This document shows, one piece after another, positions 9,368 to 19,443 of a stretch of DNA of 48,595 nt (position 1 is the stretch's first letter; every line of letters starts with the position of its first letter). The stretch is from Ureibacillus sinduriensis BLB-1 = JCM 15800 (GTDB lineage: Bacteria; Bacillota; Bacilli; Bacillales_A; Planococcaceae). The notes under the pieces are model-generated. The model ran no database searches, was not told the origin of the DNA, and saw only the letters and a program-made list of their open reading frames with translations. The translations under genes and the position numbers were made by a program. Where the stretch lies: contig NZ_JPVO01000036.1 of assembly GCF_000772955.1 (NCBI RefSeq), forward strand, positions 1 through 48,595, in the 5' to 3' direction.

Positions 9368-10183
9368 ATGAAATCGAAAGAACTAGTTGAAACATTGAAA
9401 GCTCGTTTAGGAATCGATATATTTGATTTTAATTTTGATAAAGAAAAAGATACGTTGCGCCTTGATCATAAGTCATTGAACCGAGGGATTGATATCTCGT
9501 TACCAGAAATAATCGCCAAATATCAAACAACTAAAGAAAAGGCGATTGATGAAGTGGTCTATACAATTCAGCAAACATTTTCTGCAATGGAAAAAGAACA
9601 AAGTGAGGGGTTTCATGATTTATCTTTAGTTTATCCTGTTATCCGATCAACTTCTTTTGCCACACAATCAAATGAAGGTTTTCCATTTTTGACAACAGAT
9701 CACACAGCAGAAACAAGGATTTATTATGCTTTGGATTTGGGGACAACCTATCGTTTAGTCGACGAGTCAATGCTGGAAAAATTAAAAGTCACTGCCAATC
9801 AAGTCCGGGAAGCGGCGCGTTTTTCTGTCAGAAAGCTGCCAACGAATACGAAGAAGGATGAAGTGGCTGGCAATATCTTTTATTTCTTAAATCACAATGA
9901 TGGATATGATGCGAGCAGGATTCTGAATGAATCCTTCCTAAAAGATATGGAAAGCAAAGTCGAAGGGGATATGACGCTATCTGTTCCTCATCAGGATGTG
10001 TTAATTATTGGTGATATACGCAATGAAGTAGGTTATGATGTATTAGCGCAAATGACGATGCATTTCTTTTCTGTAGGTGCCGTGCCGATTACATCATTAT
10101 CATTTGTCTATGAAAAAGGCGAACTGGAGCCAATCTTTATATTGGCTAAAAATAGAGTGGAGAAGGAGAAAGAAGAAAAATGA
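9368..10183 (+). CDS. ytpQ: DUF1444 family protein YtpQ
   Basis: 271 residues, soluble, no signal peptide. It matches the DUF1444/YtpQ family in length and in features such as SLVYPVIRSTSF, HTAETRIYYALDLG and NIFYFLNHNDGYDASRILN. No biochemical role is established for the family. It overlaps ytpR by four bases (ATGA), so the two are translationally coupled, as in B. subtilis. Confidence 0.88.
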   Translation: MKSKELVETLKARLGIDIFDFNFDKEKDTLRLDHKSLNRGIDISLPEIIAKYQTTKEKAIDEVVYTIQQTFSAMEKEQSEGFHDLSLVYPVIRSTSFATQSNEGFPFLTTDHTAETRIYYALDLGTTYRLVDESMLEKLKVTANQVREAARFSVRKLPTNTKKDEVAGNIFYFLNHNDGYDASRILNESFLKDMESKVEGDMTLSVPHQDVLIIGDIRNEVGYDVLAQMTMHFFSVGAVPITSLSFVYEKGELEPIFILAKNRVEKEKEEK

Positions 10184-10797
10184 TTGTAGCTTATAACAAA
10201 CCTTTTGTGGGGGACGTACTTTTGGTCCAACTAGCAACTGAAAAAATTGTCAACACCGAAGTGGAGAAAGTCGGCGATATCGCCATTTTAAAAGAGCAAG
10301 CAACTGGAGAAATCAAAGCTTTCAATATTTTCAATGCCAGTAAGTATTTCGAGCTGGAAGTACAAGGTGCAGTAGAAGTAACACCGGAGATTGTGGAAAA
10401 AATCGAGGCGGCCCTAAAGGAGAATGAAGTCACGATTTCCCTGGATGTGGATTTTACGCCTAAATTTGTAATTGGGCATGTTGAAGAAAAAGAAAAACAC
10501 CCAAATGCTGATAAACTAAGTATTTGTAAAGTGAATGTAGGGGACGAAGTATTACAGATCGTTTGTGGAGCACCAAATGTCGAGGCAGGACAAAAAGTTG
10601 TTGTAGCAAAAATTGGCGCAGTAATGCCATCTGGATTAGTGATTAAAGATTCAGAACTGCGAGGGGTTGCTTCGAGCGGAATGCTTTGCTCTGCAAGAGA
10701 ACTTGCAATTCCAAATGCACCATCTGCCAAGGGGATTTTAGTGTTGGAGGAAGATGCAGTAGTTGGTTCACCTTTCGAGATTCCGTCAAATCTGTAA
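10180..10797 (+). CDS. ytpR: tRNA-binding (EMAP/OB-fold) protein YtpR
   Basis: 205 residues. The C-terminal half is an EMAP II-like OB-fold tRNA-binding domain of the type found in PheT and MetRS tails: FVIGHVEEKEKHPNADKLS, VCGAPNVEAGQKVVVAKIG and SSGMLCSARELAIP are all conserved. The N-terminal half is a YtpR-specific domain. The protein probably binds tRNA-like RNA, but its role is not settled. Its start codon overlaps the ytpQ stop (ATGA). Confidence 0.92.
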   Translation: MIVAYNKPFVGDVLLVQLATEKIVNTEVEKVGDIAILKEQATGEIKAFNIFNASKYFELEVQGAVEVTPEIVEKIEAALKENEVTISLDVDFTPKFVIGHVEEKEKHPNADKLSICKVNVGDEVLQIVCGAPNVEAGQKVVVAKIGAVMPSGLVIKDSELRGVASSGMLCSARELAIPNAPSAKGILVLEEDAVVGSPFEIPSNL

Positions 10798-10853
10798 TAG
10801 ATGCAATATAAATTAATGGCCGCTCAAGATTTGAGCAACCTGATTTCAATAGT

Positions 10854-10892
10854 CCAGGGAGATTTCACCAATGTGGAATCTCCTTTTTCTTT
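10854..10892 (+). terminator. Terminator after ytpR
   Basis: GGAGATTTCAC pairs with GTGGAATCTCC (one wobble) around CAAT, followed by a T-rich run at 10884-10896. Confidence 0.85.
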
Positions 10893-11130
10893 TTATTGAA
10901 ATGTTTTAACATTGTTATCTTATTGAAATGTAACTATGATATGATTTTGCTAACTAAGGTAGATTTATATTATTTACCCAGTAGCCTCTTTTTTGAATAA
11001 ACTGGTTAAAGGTATGCATAAAGGCATGGGTTCCTTAAGAAATTGGAATCATTGGTTAAATATTGGTGCCTACTAACATATAATTACTTTATAATATAAT
11101 AGTTACGTTGATAGAAAAGAGTGATAAACG

Positions 11131-14100
11131 ATGAACTGGTTTAAAAAACAAATTAATAAATTATTTGATAATGATATAGATGATGAAGAATATTACGAAG
11201 AGGATGAATTCGAAGAACTAACATCCACCAGTTTGGATGAGGCAGGACGCCATACTGACAATCAAAATAAGAAAAAGAGCTTCAAGTTTCCGATAATTGC
11301 AGACGAAGAAATAGAACCCCCTCTACAGTCTACTCAATCCTTGGATCAGGAATTTCAAAATGAACTTTCTAATAGACTTGATGAGTCCAAAAGAGAATCA
11401 AAGTATTTTTACCAGCAGAATGCGATTTCCAAAGTCTTCGATGTTGAGGTTTCGGGAATACGTGATTTACTAGAAAAACGCCAGCGAATAAAAGGATATT
11501 CGAATGTTATGAATCATCAGGAATCTACCAAGATTCGCCGGGTTGAGAAAGCAAAAAACCTGGAACCGATTAAAAAGGAAATCAAAAATCCACTTCCGGT
11601 TAAAAAGAATGTTGTTGAACAAGATGATCCACTTATTCCAAAAAGAAGATTTGTTCCAACCCAAGTTCCATCTCCTGTTTATGGTTTTAAAAAGCCAAGC
11701 AACATTGATCAGTTGCTGTCCAAGAAACAAGGCAGGGCAGGTACGAAGCAAAACGCAAACGAAAATGAGCCGGAGGATAGTTTATCTATTCCAGATGTTG
11801 CTCCTATTCAATTCGAAAAGAAAGTGGAGCTCATGCTTTCGGAAAGTGCAAGAGTGAAAGAGGAAATTGCAAGTTCATTAAGTCCACTTGCAACTACTGA
11901 AAGTTTGCAACCGGAAGATGAGGCAGATGTGCATATGGCTACAGCGAACCGTTATATCGAAATTGAGGATGAGGTTAATGAAGAACCATACTCATTAGGG
12001 ACAGAATTGTTTGCACAAGTGGAAGAGCTTCCAATATTAGCAGAAACGTCTGTACTTGAATCTTTGGAGGCGGATAATGAATCTGGATGGAGCGAACTTG
12101 AAGAACGGGTATCAAATAATTTTGATTCCATGAATCAACACGCAGTTCCTCAACTTGTAGAGAATGGCTTGGTAGAACAGCTCATCAAGGAAGTTGAAAT
12201 CGAAGTAGAAATGAATGATGAGGATGCGTGGGCGTCTGAGGAAATTGAAGCTGCCAATGCCAATGATATTCATAACTACGAAGAACCGAAGGGCATTTAT
12301 CCAGAAACTGAAATTGTACACCAATCTTATACAGAGGAACAACCTATTCAAAGTGCCCAAGTTTCAAGGTTGGTTTCAATCGCTTTAGGTGATGCTGATT
12401 TTGAAGTGGAAACTGTATCCCATACAGAAGTGGAGCATGAAAGCCTTTCATCAAATGAACAACATTTTGAAAGACAAGCTATCGATGTATCAGACACTGG
12501 GGAAATCAATATAGATGGAATAAATAATCTTTGCGGGAACGAAGAAAGTATAACGGAACAACCGCCTTCTAAAGGTAGTAGATTACCGTTTAATGTATTA
12601 ATGCTGAAATCCGACAAAGAAAAATATGCTGCCAAACTGGCACAAAAACAAATGGCTCAACATAATGATGTTATTAAGGAAATGCATAGGCATACAACCA
12701 AGACTGAAGAACAACGGGAGACGGAGCAATCCCACAGTGCTTTACTATCTGTATCTACAGAAGAAGTGCCGGACACGGTCGAAAAGTATCAACAACCAAT
12801 CGTATTGCAAGTAGATGATACGGAGAAAAATGAAATGCTCCAGATGGATGAAGGGGAAACCGAGCTTTTTTCAGAAGAGGTAGAGCCGACGCCAAAAATG
12901 GAGATTTCACCGAACCAAAAGGACAAATCATCACCGAAAATTTATATTAAGCCTTCTTATGATTTTTTATCACCCCCCGAAGAGAAAACGGAAGATCGGG
13001 AGTGGCTGGAATCGCAGGGCGAGGTTTTGGTGGAGTCCTTATCCTATTTCCAGGTAACAGCCCAAGTGGAGTCTATCACACAGGGACCAGCCGTAACGCA
13101 ATTCGAGATTACAGTCGGCCACGGGACCAAGGTTAGTAAAGTAAGGAACTTGTCGGATGATTTAAAGCTTGCTTTGGCAGCGAAGGATATCCGGATTCAG
13201 GCACCCATTCCAGGAAAGAGCACAATTGGGATAGAAATTCCGAACCGCATCTCACGAGCTGTGCAATTATCCGAAGTAACTTGCAGTGATTCCTTTTTAC
13301 AATCTGAATCGCCACTGGAAGCAGCATTAGGTCTGGATTTGACAGGTAAGCCTGTTACAATCGATTTAAGAAAAATGCCCCATGGATTGATTGCAGGTGC
13401 TACTGGTTCAGGGAAAAGTGTTTGTATTAATTCGATTTTAGTTAGTTTATTATATAAAGCGGATCCAAATGAATTGAAGCTTATGCTCATCGATCCGAAA
13501 ATGGTCGAACTTGCACCATTCAATCATATCCCGCATCTTGTCAGCCCGGTAATCACCGATGTCAAAGCGGCAACTGCAGCGCTGAAATGGGCTGTAGAGG
13601 AAATGGAAAGACGCTACCAATTGTTTGCTCATGTCGGAGTGCGGGATTTGCCAAGGTATAATAAATTGGCTGATTCAAAAGGGGAGCATGGGCATAAGTT
13701 GCCTTATATCCTAATCGTGATTGACGAGCTTGCAGATTTGATGATGATGTCCCCGGCGGATGTGGAAGAAGCCATTTGCCGTATTGCTCAAAAAGCTAGG
13801 GCTTGTGGAATACATTTGATTGTAGCAACTCAACGCCCATCGGTTGATGTAATTACAGGTCTGATAAAATCGAATATACCGACCCGCATTGCATTTGCGG
13901 TTTCTTCGCAAGTCGACTCACGTACAATTTTGGATAGCCAAGGTGCAGAGAGACTGCTTGGAAGAGGGGATATGCTGTACTTGGGTAATGGCATGAGTGC
14001 ACCGATCCGACTGCAAGGTACATTTGTAACAGATGATGAGATTGAAGAAATTATAGATCATGTAAGAGGGCAGGGCGAACCTGATTATTTCTTCCAACAA

Positions 14101-14349
14101 GACGAACTACTTAAAAAATCGGAAATGGTTGAAGAACAAGACGAGTTATTTGAAGAGGTTTGCCGATTTGTTCATGAACAAGGTTCAGCTTCCACTTCTT
14201 CAATTCAAAGAAAATATCATATCGGTTATAATCGTGCCGCACGCTTGATCGATATGTTGGAAAGCCAAGGTTTTATTTCAGAGCCAAGAGGGAGTAAGCC
14301 AAGAGAGGTCTATATTACAGACTCTGATCTAACTTCGATGTTTGAATAA
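11131..14349 (+). CDS. sftA: DNA translocase SftA (FtsK/SpoIIIE family)
   Basis: A soluble FtsK-type motor that pumps DNA away from the closing division septum. 1072 residues and no membrane segment, which separates SftA from SpoIIIE. Residues 1 to about 620 are a highly charged, low-complexity linker. The motor follows: GLIAGATGSGKSVCINSIL (Walker A), YILIVIDELADLMMM (Walker B) and the ATQRPSVDVITGLIKSNIP segment. The C-terminal winged-helix gamma domain (VCRFVHEQGSASTSSIQRKY to the end) reads chromosome-polarity sequences. The position after ytpQ-ytpR matches B. subtilis ytpS. B. subtilis SftA is slightly shorter, and the difference lies in the linker. Confidence 0.95.
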   Translation: MNWFKKQINKLFDNDIDDEEYYEEDEFEELTSTSLDEAGRHTDNQNKKKSFKFPIIADEEIEPPLQSTQSLDQEFQNELSNRLDESKRESKYFYQQNAISKVFDVEVSGIRDLLEKRQRIKGYSNVMNHQESTKIRRVEKAKNLEPIKKEIKNPLPVKKNVVEQDDPLIPKRRFVPTQVPSPVYGFKKPSNIDQLLSKKQGRAGTKQNANENEPEDSLSIPDVAPIQFEKKVELMLSESARVKEEIASSLSPLATTESLQPEDEADVHMATANRYIEIEDEVNEEPYSLGTELFAQVEELPILAETSVLESLEADNESGWSELEERVSNNFDSMNQHAVPQLVENGLVEQLIKEVEIEVEMNDEDAWASEEIEAANANDIHNYEEPKGIYPETEIVHQSYTEEQPIQSAQVSRLVSIALGDADFEVETVSHTEVEHESLSSNEQHFERQAIDVSDTGEINIDGINNLCGNEESITEQPPSKGSRLPFNVLMLKSDKEKYAAKLAQKQMAQHNDVIKEMHRHTTKTEEQRETEQSHSALLSVSTEEVPDTVEKYQQPIVLQVDDTEKNEMLQMDEGETELFSEEVEPTPKMEISPNQKDKSSPKIYIKPSYDFLSPPEEKTEDREWLESQGEVLVESLSYFQVTAQVESITQGPAVTQFEITVGHGTKVSKVRNLSDDLKLALAAKDIRIQAPIPGKSTIGIEIPNRISRAVQLSEVTCSDSFLQSESPLEAALGLDLTGKPVTIDLRKMPHGLIAGATGSGKSVCINSILVSLLYKADPNELKLMLIDPKMVELAPFNHIPHLVSPVITDVKAATAALKWAVEEMERRYQLFAHVGVRDLPRYNKLADSKGEHGHKLPYILIVIDELADLMMMSPADVEEAICRIAQKARACGIHLIVATQRPSVDVITGLIKSNIPTRIAFAVSSQVDSRTILDSQGAERLLGRGDMLYLGNGMSAPIRLQGTFVTDDEIEEIIDHVRGQGEPDYFFQQDELLKKSEMVEEQDELFEEVCRFVHEQGSASTSSIQRKYHIGYNRAARLIDMLESQGFISEPRGSKPREVYITDSDLTSMFE

Positions 14350-14377
14350 TGAGGGGGATTCCCTCTCATTTTTTTTC
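14349..14377 (+). terminator. Terminator after sftA
   Basis: GAGGG/CCCTC stem with loop GGATT, flanked by partly pairing AT/TCAT and followed by eight or more T. Confidence 0.7.
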
Positions 14378-14625
14378 AAGGCAAAGAAAAAATAAATCCA
14401 GGAAATTTGCACTTCAAAAGTTGAAGCACACAGCGTTCGATCATTTTCTAACCAAAATTAAAAATACGAATAAATGAGTGAATGAATAGATAAATAAAGA
14501 TATTTTACAATATTCTTTACTAAAAATAATGCTATAATGGGGTAAGTTTTGTTTAATTGGCACAAACTAACTCTAATTACAAACGTTCATTCATAGGGAC
14601 CTGTGGATCCCAGGAGGTTTAAAAT

Positions 14626-15942
14626 ATGACATTTTATCATTTTACAGGAATTAAAGGTTCAGGCATGAGTTCACTGGCTCAAATTTTATTTGATTCAGGA
14701 GAAGAAGTTCAAGGTTCTGATTATGAAACTTACTATTTTACAGAAAAACCGCTAAGAGATCGAAATATTACGATTTTGCCTTTTAGCGCTGACAATATTA
14801 AAGAAGGCATGACTGTTATTGCCGGTAATGCATTCCCGGATGAGCACCCGGAAATTGTCCGTGCTAAGGAACTGGGAGTGGAAGTTATCCGCTACCACAA
14901 ATTTTTGGGCGATTATATCAATCGTTATACATCAATCGCTATTACTGGAGCACATGGGAAAACGTCGACAACCGGGCTGATGAGCCATGTGATAGCTGGC
15001 TTCATGCCAACATCATTCTTGATCGGTGATGGCACTGGTTCCGGTAAAGAGGATGCAAGCTTTTTTGTTTTGGAAGCTTGCGAGTATCGACGTCATTTTT
15101 TAGCTTATCATCCAGATTATGCAGTGATGTTGAATATCGACTTCGACCATCCTGACTATTTTTCGGGTATCGAGGATGTCTATTCGGCATTCCAGGAGCT
15201 GGCACTCCAAGTGAATAAGGCGATTATCGCATGTGGAGACGATGAGCACCTTCAACAAATCCAAGCAAATGTTCCTGTAGTCTATTATGGATTTGGGGCA
15301 CATAACGATTTTGAAGCAAGAAATATTGAAAAATCAACAGAGGGTACAATATTTGAAGTTTATGTTCGCAATGAATATTATGATAAATTCTTTATTCCTC
15401 TCTATGGTGACCATACGGTTTTAAATGCACTTGCTGTTATTTCCCTATCTCATTACGAAGGAATTCCGGCACAATTGGTTCAAGAACGACTCCGAACTTA
15501 TAGTGGTGTAAAAAGACGTTTCACAGAGACGAAAATTGGGAATAGTGTACTTGTAGATGATTATGCACATCATCCAACCGAAATAAAGGCAACAATACAA
15601 TCAGCACGTCAAAAATATCCTGACCGACAAATTATAGCTGTTTTTCAACCTCATACATTCAGCCGTACCGCTGCATTTTTGCAGGAGTTTGCCGATAGCT
15701 TGTCGAAAGCGGATGCAGTATATTTATGTGATATTTTCGGTTCGGCCCGTGAAAAACAGGGAGCTTTATCAATTGAAGATTTACAAGCCTTAATAACGAA
15801 TAGTGATATTCTACAATTGGATAAAATTGAACGTTTAAAAGAACATAGTGATGCTGTTTTCTTGTTCATGGGTGCCGGAGATGTCAATAAATACCAAAAT
15901 GCATTTGAGAATGTATTGGAAGACAATGAAGAAACAGCTTAA
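14626..15942 (+). CDS. murC: UDP-N-acetylmuramate--L-alanine ligase MurC
   Basis: Adds L-alanine to UDP-MurNAc, the first amino-acid step of peptidoglycan synthesis, in the cytoplasm with ATP. 438 residues. [15 protein letters not shown] is the N-terminal nucleotide-sugar-binding glycine motif, [14 protein letters not shown] is the Mur ligase P-loop, [10 protein letters not shown] and [10 protein letters not shown] are further conserved Mur blocks. CCAGGAGG stands upstream of the ATG. The neighbours ytxG and ytxH follow as in B. subtilis. Confidence 0.96.
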   Translation: MTFYHFTGIKGSGMSSLAQILFDSGEEVQGSDYETYYFTEKPLRDRNITILPFSADNIKEGMTVIAGNAFPDEHPEIVRAKELGVEVIRYHKFLGDYINRYTSIAITGAHGKTSTTGLMSHVIAGFMPTSFLIGDGTGSGKEDASFFVLEACEYRRHFLAYHPDYAVMLNIDFDHPDYFSGIEDVYSAFQELALQVNKAIIACGDDEHLQQIQANVPVVYYGFGAHNDFEARNIEKSTEGTIFEVYVRNEYYDKFFIPLYGDHTVLNALAVISLSHYEGIPAQLVQERLRTYSGVKRRFTETKIGNSVLVDDYAHHPTEIKATIQSARQKYPDRQIIAVFQPHTFSRTAAFLQEFADSLSKADAVYLCDIFGSAREKQGALSIEDLQALITNSDILQLDKIERLKEHSDAVFLFMGAGDVNKYQNAFENVLEDNEETA

Positions 15943-15967
15943 ACGCCTAAGTTTAGGCTGTTTTTTC
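15936..15967 (+). terminator. Terminator overlapping the murC stop codon
   Basis: AGCTTAAAC pairs with GTTTAGGCT (one wobble), loop GCCTAA, then G and six T. The murC TAA lies inside the left arm. Confidence 0.75.
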
Positions 15968-16032
15968 TAGACGGAAGGAATCGCTCAAGATTTGTCGAAT
16001 AATAGGAAGTAGTAGACGTAGGAGGTTATTTT

Positions 16033-16518
16033 ATGGAAATTATTTTATACATCTCGGCATTACTTGCTGCAATTGGATTTTTAGTATTATGTATTAGTGT
16101 GGGAATGACACTATTTGGGTTGAAAAATACTTTGAACAGCATAGCAGGAACGATTGCCGGTATTGAAGGGCAAATGGAAGGGATTACTCGTGAGACAACC
16201 TCCCTATTAGCAAAAACGAACACGCTTGCAGAAGACATTACGGAAAAATCGGAAAAGCTGAATACTGTTGTTGATGCCGTAAAAAATATCGGGGTTTCAG
16301 TAAATGGTTTAAATACATCCATTAACCAAATTACTACATCCATATCATCGGAAGTAAGAAAAAATGAAGAGAAAATAGCACAAGTAGTCCAATGGGGTAA
16401 TGTGGCAATGGAAATTGCCGATAAATGGAAACAACGCAAAACGATCGATCAAACAGATGTGGATGGGGCTACGGAAGAAATCGTAAAGAAATCTTCTAAA
16501 TTTAAGCGTAGAACATAA
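16033..16518 (+). CDS. ytxG: DUF948 membrane-anchored protein YtxG
   Basis: 161 residues. Residues about 3-25 (IILYISALLAAIGFLVLCIS) form one membrane segment; the rest is a long helical, heptad-like region rich in T, N, E and K, typical of DUF948. In B. subtilis ytxG is part of a general-stress operon with ytxH and ytxJ. A strong site, AGGAGG, precedes the ATG. ytxH follows after a short gap, so the two form an operon; ytxJ is not present here. Confidence 0.82.
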   Translation: MEIILYISALLAAIGFLVLCISVGMTLFGLKNTLNSIAGTIAGIEGQMEGITRETTSLLAKTNTLAEDITEKSEKLNTVVDAVKNIGVSVNGLNTSINQITTSISSEVRKNEEKIAQVVQWGNVAMEIADKWKQRKTIDQTDVDGATEEIVKKSSKFKRRT

Positions 16519-16536
16519 AAAGGGGATGTTTTGGAA

Positions 16537-16995
16537 ATGGCAGGGGAAAAACCAAACTATAACGAAGTAAAAAATGAATTACCCAATTTACCTCAAGTTT
16601 ATACAGGAACAGATGCAATGTACGAGGAGGAGTCGGTGAATATGAAAGATTTTGTTATTGGAGCACTAGTAGGCGGAATTGTTGGAGCAGCAGCTGGTTT
16701 ATTGCTTGCACCTAAAACAGGCAAAGATTTGCGCAGTGATGTTGCAAGTCAAGCTGAGATGATCAAGGATCGAAGTGTCTCCTTATCATCCACAGCAAAA
16801 GAGAAAACTGTTCAAATTTCCAACCAGTTAAAAGAACAATCTACTCAGCTTGTTGATAAAGTGAAATATAAAACATCAAAGGTTCCAACCGTATTTGATG
16901 ACGGTACAGTTTCATACGAAGGGGAAGAACCATTGGAAAACGAAACTTATGAAGGTGTAGATATTTCAGAAGCCTCGAGACCTTCTTCTATTTAG
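16537..16995 (+). CDS. ytxH: YtxH-like general stress protein
   Basis: About 152 residues. The YtxH signature is clear: a Gly/Ala-rich membrane segment, FVIGALVGGIVGAAAGLLLA, followed by PKTGKDLR and a long amphipathic helix. The N-terminal 35 residues are unlike typical YtxH and may be an extension; an internal ATG at 16642 before KDFVIG, preceded by GAGGAGTCGGTGA, could be an alternative start. AGGGGAT supports the ATG at 16537 over the TTG at 16531. It is the last gene of the ytxGH unit. Confidence 0.8.
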   Translation: MAGEKPNYNEVKNELPNLPQVYTGTDAMYEEESVNMKDFVIGALVGGIVGAAAGLLLAPKTGKDLRSDVASQAEMIKDRSVSLSSTAKEKTVQISNQLKEQSTQLVDKVKYKTSKVPTVFDDGTVSYEGEEPLENETYEGVDISEASRPSSI

Positions 16996-17001
16996 TAAAA
17001 T

Positions 17002-17046
17002 AAAACCAGGTGGAAAAACAAACTGTTTTCCCACCTGGTTTTGTTT
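17002..17046. terminator. Strong terminator between ytxH and the FtsA-like gene
   Basis: A perfect 12-bp stem, AAAACCAGGTGG (17002-17013) with CCACCTGGTTTT (17031-17042), plus an inner AAAAC/GTTTT extension. It lies between convergent genes and can serve both. Confidence 0.9.
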
Positions 17047-17095
17047 TGGCTTTTTGTTTCATTTCGGCTTTTGAACAATGAACAATAAAACTCTG

Positions 17096-19267
17096 TTACT
17101 TATCAATCGAATTGTGCTGTATTGGTTGTTCGATTAAAATAATTTCGAGTTGATCGCCCCCAAAAATCTCCTCATCGAATGAGGAAGGCATTCCATTTCT
17201 TAATATCGTAAATTGCCCTTTAAAATCAAGTGGCAACTGCCAATTGGAAAAACGGAAAACATCCTGGTAAATCCATCGATTTGTATCCTTTTCAACAATT
17301 GAAATGGAAGATCCATTTGAAACGGTATGTGAAGCAGAAACGGCAACTTCATTTTGCATCACTTCTCTGCATTGCTTTTTCAACTCCAAAGTTTCTTGCT
17401 GGAAGGACACGACGATCTTCTCCTCTAGCGTCAAATCGAGCTTATTCGCAATCATTTCCACTGTAGGACTTGCACACTCCTCGATACTAATTGCATCCCC
17501 GTTTTTAAATGGATATGCTGGTTTGCAAAGTTTACCATTCAGTAGTAGCTTTGAAGAAAATTCAGGAAAGAAAACCGGTTTTCCATCAATTGTTAGATAG
17601 AATGCATTCAATCTTTCCAGCAAGTCTGCATGATTAGTATGTTTAAGTAACTCTTCCACTGTCTCAATGGTTTCAACGATAAGTGAATCGCTGTCCGTGA
17701 GCACTTGATCAACCGAACATATTTTATTGTTTATTTTAACGATTGGCTCAATTGTATAAGATATATTTTGGATAGTCACATGTTTGATTAGAGCTTCATC
17801 CACTATATCCCGGACAGTAGCTTTAGCATTTTCCCCATCTTGCCCTTCAATCAATGAGATAACATCCCCGTTTTTTATCTTTGTTTTCGTAGAAGCTTGC
17901 TCACCATTTACAAGGATTGTTGCAGGCTGGCCATGCCCGCCGGGAATCAGGATATCCTGATTGTTTACTGTAATGGCAATCCCTTCGCCTGGCTTTCCAT
18001 AAAGCTGTTTTGCCCGTATATTTGCTGATAGGAAAGCATCTGCGACCGTCATTTCTTTTAGCTCGAATAGTCTTACAACCTGTTCATTTACGGTTACCGA
18101 CATATATTGTATAGGTGCTTTCCGTGCAGCTATCGCAATTCCTATTGGCGTCACGAGCTCAGGAGTTGTCGGAATCGACTCCTCCTTTGTCAAGTTTTGT
18201 ATCGCATCAATTCCCCGAACAGCTATCCGGTTTTCAGGGAGATCCAAAAATTTGCTCAATTCACTTGGCAAATTTGGTGTCAAACTACCACCTCCGACGA
18301 GCATCACAGCTTTGGGAGGAGTTTGATTGTTCAATCTTAATAATTCACTGCCAATCGCCTGGGCAAGAGATTGGACAGAATGATGGATAGCCTTGACAAC
18401 TTCTTCTTTTGGGTACGTTTGCTCGAAACCAAGGATATCCGAAATAACGACATTTTCTTCCGTGGATAATTGCCGCTTTGCAATTTCGGCGACAGGGAAA
18501 TCAAGCAGATAGTGATCACTTAATGCCTCAGTGATTTCATCACCGGCAGTTGGCACCATACCATATGCAACGATCGTCCCTTTGTCGGTTATGGCAATAT
18601 CAGAAGTGCCGGCACCGATATCCACCAAAGCGACATTTAACCGTCTCATTGACGGTGGAATAAGGACATTAATCGCAGCTATCGGCTCCAGGGTTAATGC
18701 TTCCATTTCCAGCTCGGCTCGTTTTAAAGCAGCAAGCAATGATTCTACAACAACTCTTGGCAAAAAAGTTGCAATCACTTCAACTGTTGCTTCATCGCCT
18801 TGCTGGTCTACCAAACTGCCGATTTCCTCTCCATCAAGTCTATAAAACAAGACGGAATACCCAACACAATAATAATGGTTTATATTTTCATCCTGCTTTG
18901 AAGAGAGCAGTTTTGCCTGCGCTTGTTGAACAGCCTGCAGCTCAAGACGGCCAACATCTTCTTCTGTAAACATGGGGCGATTCTTAATATTGACCGTACT
19001 AGAAGCCTGCTCTGTTTTTAAAGCACGTCCAGCAGCAGCCACACTAACTTTTGATAAAGGGCCATAAGTAGCTTCGAGTTCACTTTTGATTTCTTTAATT
19101 AAATCTGCAACATATAAAACGTTATGTATTTGTCCGTCTACCATCGCCCGCTCTCTATGTTCTTTTACAAGAATGTCCTTTACGTGAAAATGGTCGTTAT
19201 GCTCTTCTAGAATGATGCCGACGACTGAGCGTGTTCCAATATCTAAAGCAAATAATTTTGAACCCAG
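17096..19267 (-). CDS. FtsA/PilM-like actin-fold protein with non-AUG start
   Basis: A large (about 723 aa) actin/Hsp70-fold protein annotated in relatives as FtsA-like. VNVALVDIGAGTSDIAI is the second phosphate loop, KAVMLVGGGSLTPNLP the adenosine motif, and an SHS2-like insert lies between. The C-terminal 350 residues hold ubiquitin/S4-like repeated beta modules. The first ATG (19144) would drop the first phosphate loop. Reading upstream in frame gives LGSKLFALDIGTRSVVGIIL, which begins at a CTG (19267-19265) six to ten bases after AAAGGAA; a TGA three codons further up closes the frame. No ATG, GTG or TTG exists there, so CTG (or ATT at 19273) is the likely start. Its role in division is inference. 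Confidence 0.8.
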   Translation of the reverse strand: MGSKLFALDIGTRSVVGIILEEHNDHFHVKDILVKEHRERAMVDGQIHNVLYVADLIKEIKSELEATYGPLSKVSVAAAGRALKTEQASSTVNIKNRPMFTEEDVGRLELQAVQQAQAKLLSSKQDENINHYYCVGYSVLFYRLDGEEIGSLVDQQGDEATVEVIATFLPRVVVESLLAALKRAELEMEALTLEPIAAINVLIPPSMRRLNVALVDIGAGTSDIAITDKGTIVAYGMVPTAGDEITEALSDHYLLDFPVAEIAKRQLSTEENVVISDILGFEQTYPKEEVVKAIHHSVQSLAQAIGSELLRLNNQTPPKAVMLVGGGSLTPNLPSELSKFLDLPENRIAVRGIDAIQNLTKEESIPTTPELVTPIGIAIAARKAPIQYMSVTVNEQVVRLFELKEMTVADAFLSANIRAKQLYGKPGEGIAITVNNQDILIPGGHGQPATILVNGEQASTKTKIKNGDVISLIEGQDGENAKATVRDIVDEALIKHVTIQNISYTIEPIVKINNKICSVDQVLTDSDSLIVETIETVEELLKHTNHADLLERLNAFYLTIDGKPVFFPEFSSKLLLNGKLCKPAYPFKNGDAISIEECASPTVEMIANKLDLTLEEKIVVSFQQETLELKKQCREVMQNEVAVSASHTVSNGSSISIVEKDTNRWIYQDVFRFSNWQLPLDFKGQFTILRNGMPSSFDEEIFGGDQLEIILIEQPIQHNSIDK

Positions 19268-19443
19268 TGAAATCGCTTCCTTTCAAGGAAATTTTCAATA
19301 TACTTTAGCGAGTTGAATCGCTAAAGAAAAAAGCGTGACAATTTGAAATTAGTTGATTATAATATGATTAATAACTTCAAATGTACCATACATTTTGATG
19401 TTCTTCAAAAGGCTAGCATACAGAAAAGGAGAGGAGAAATGAA

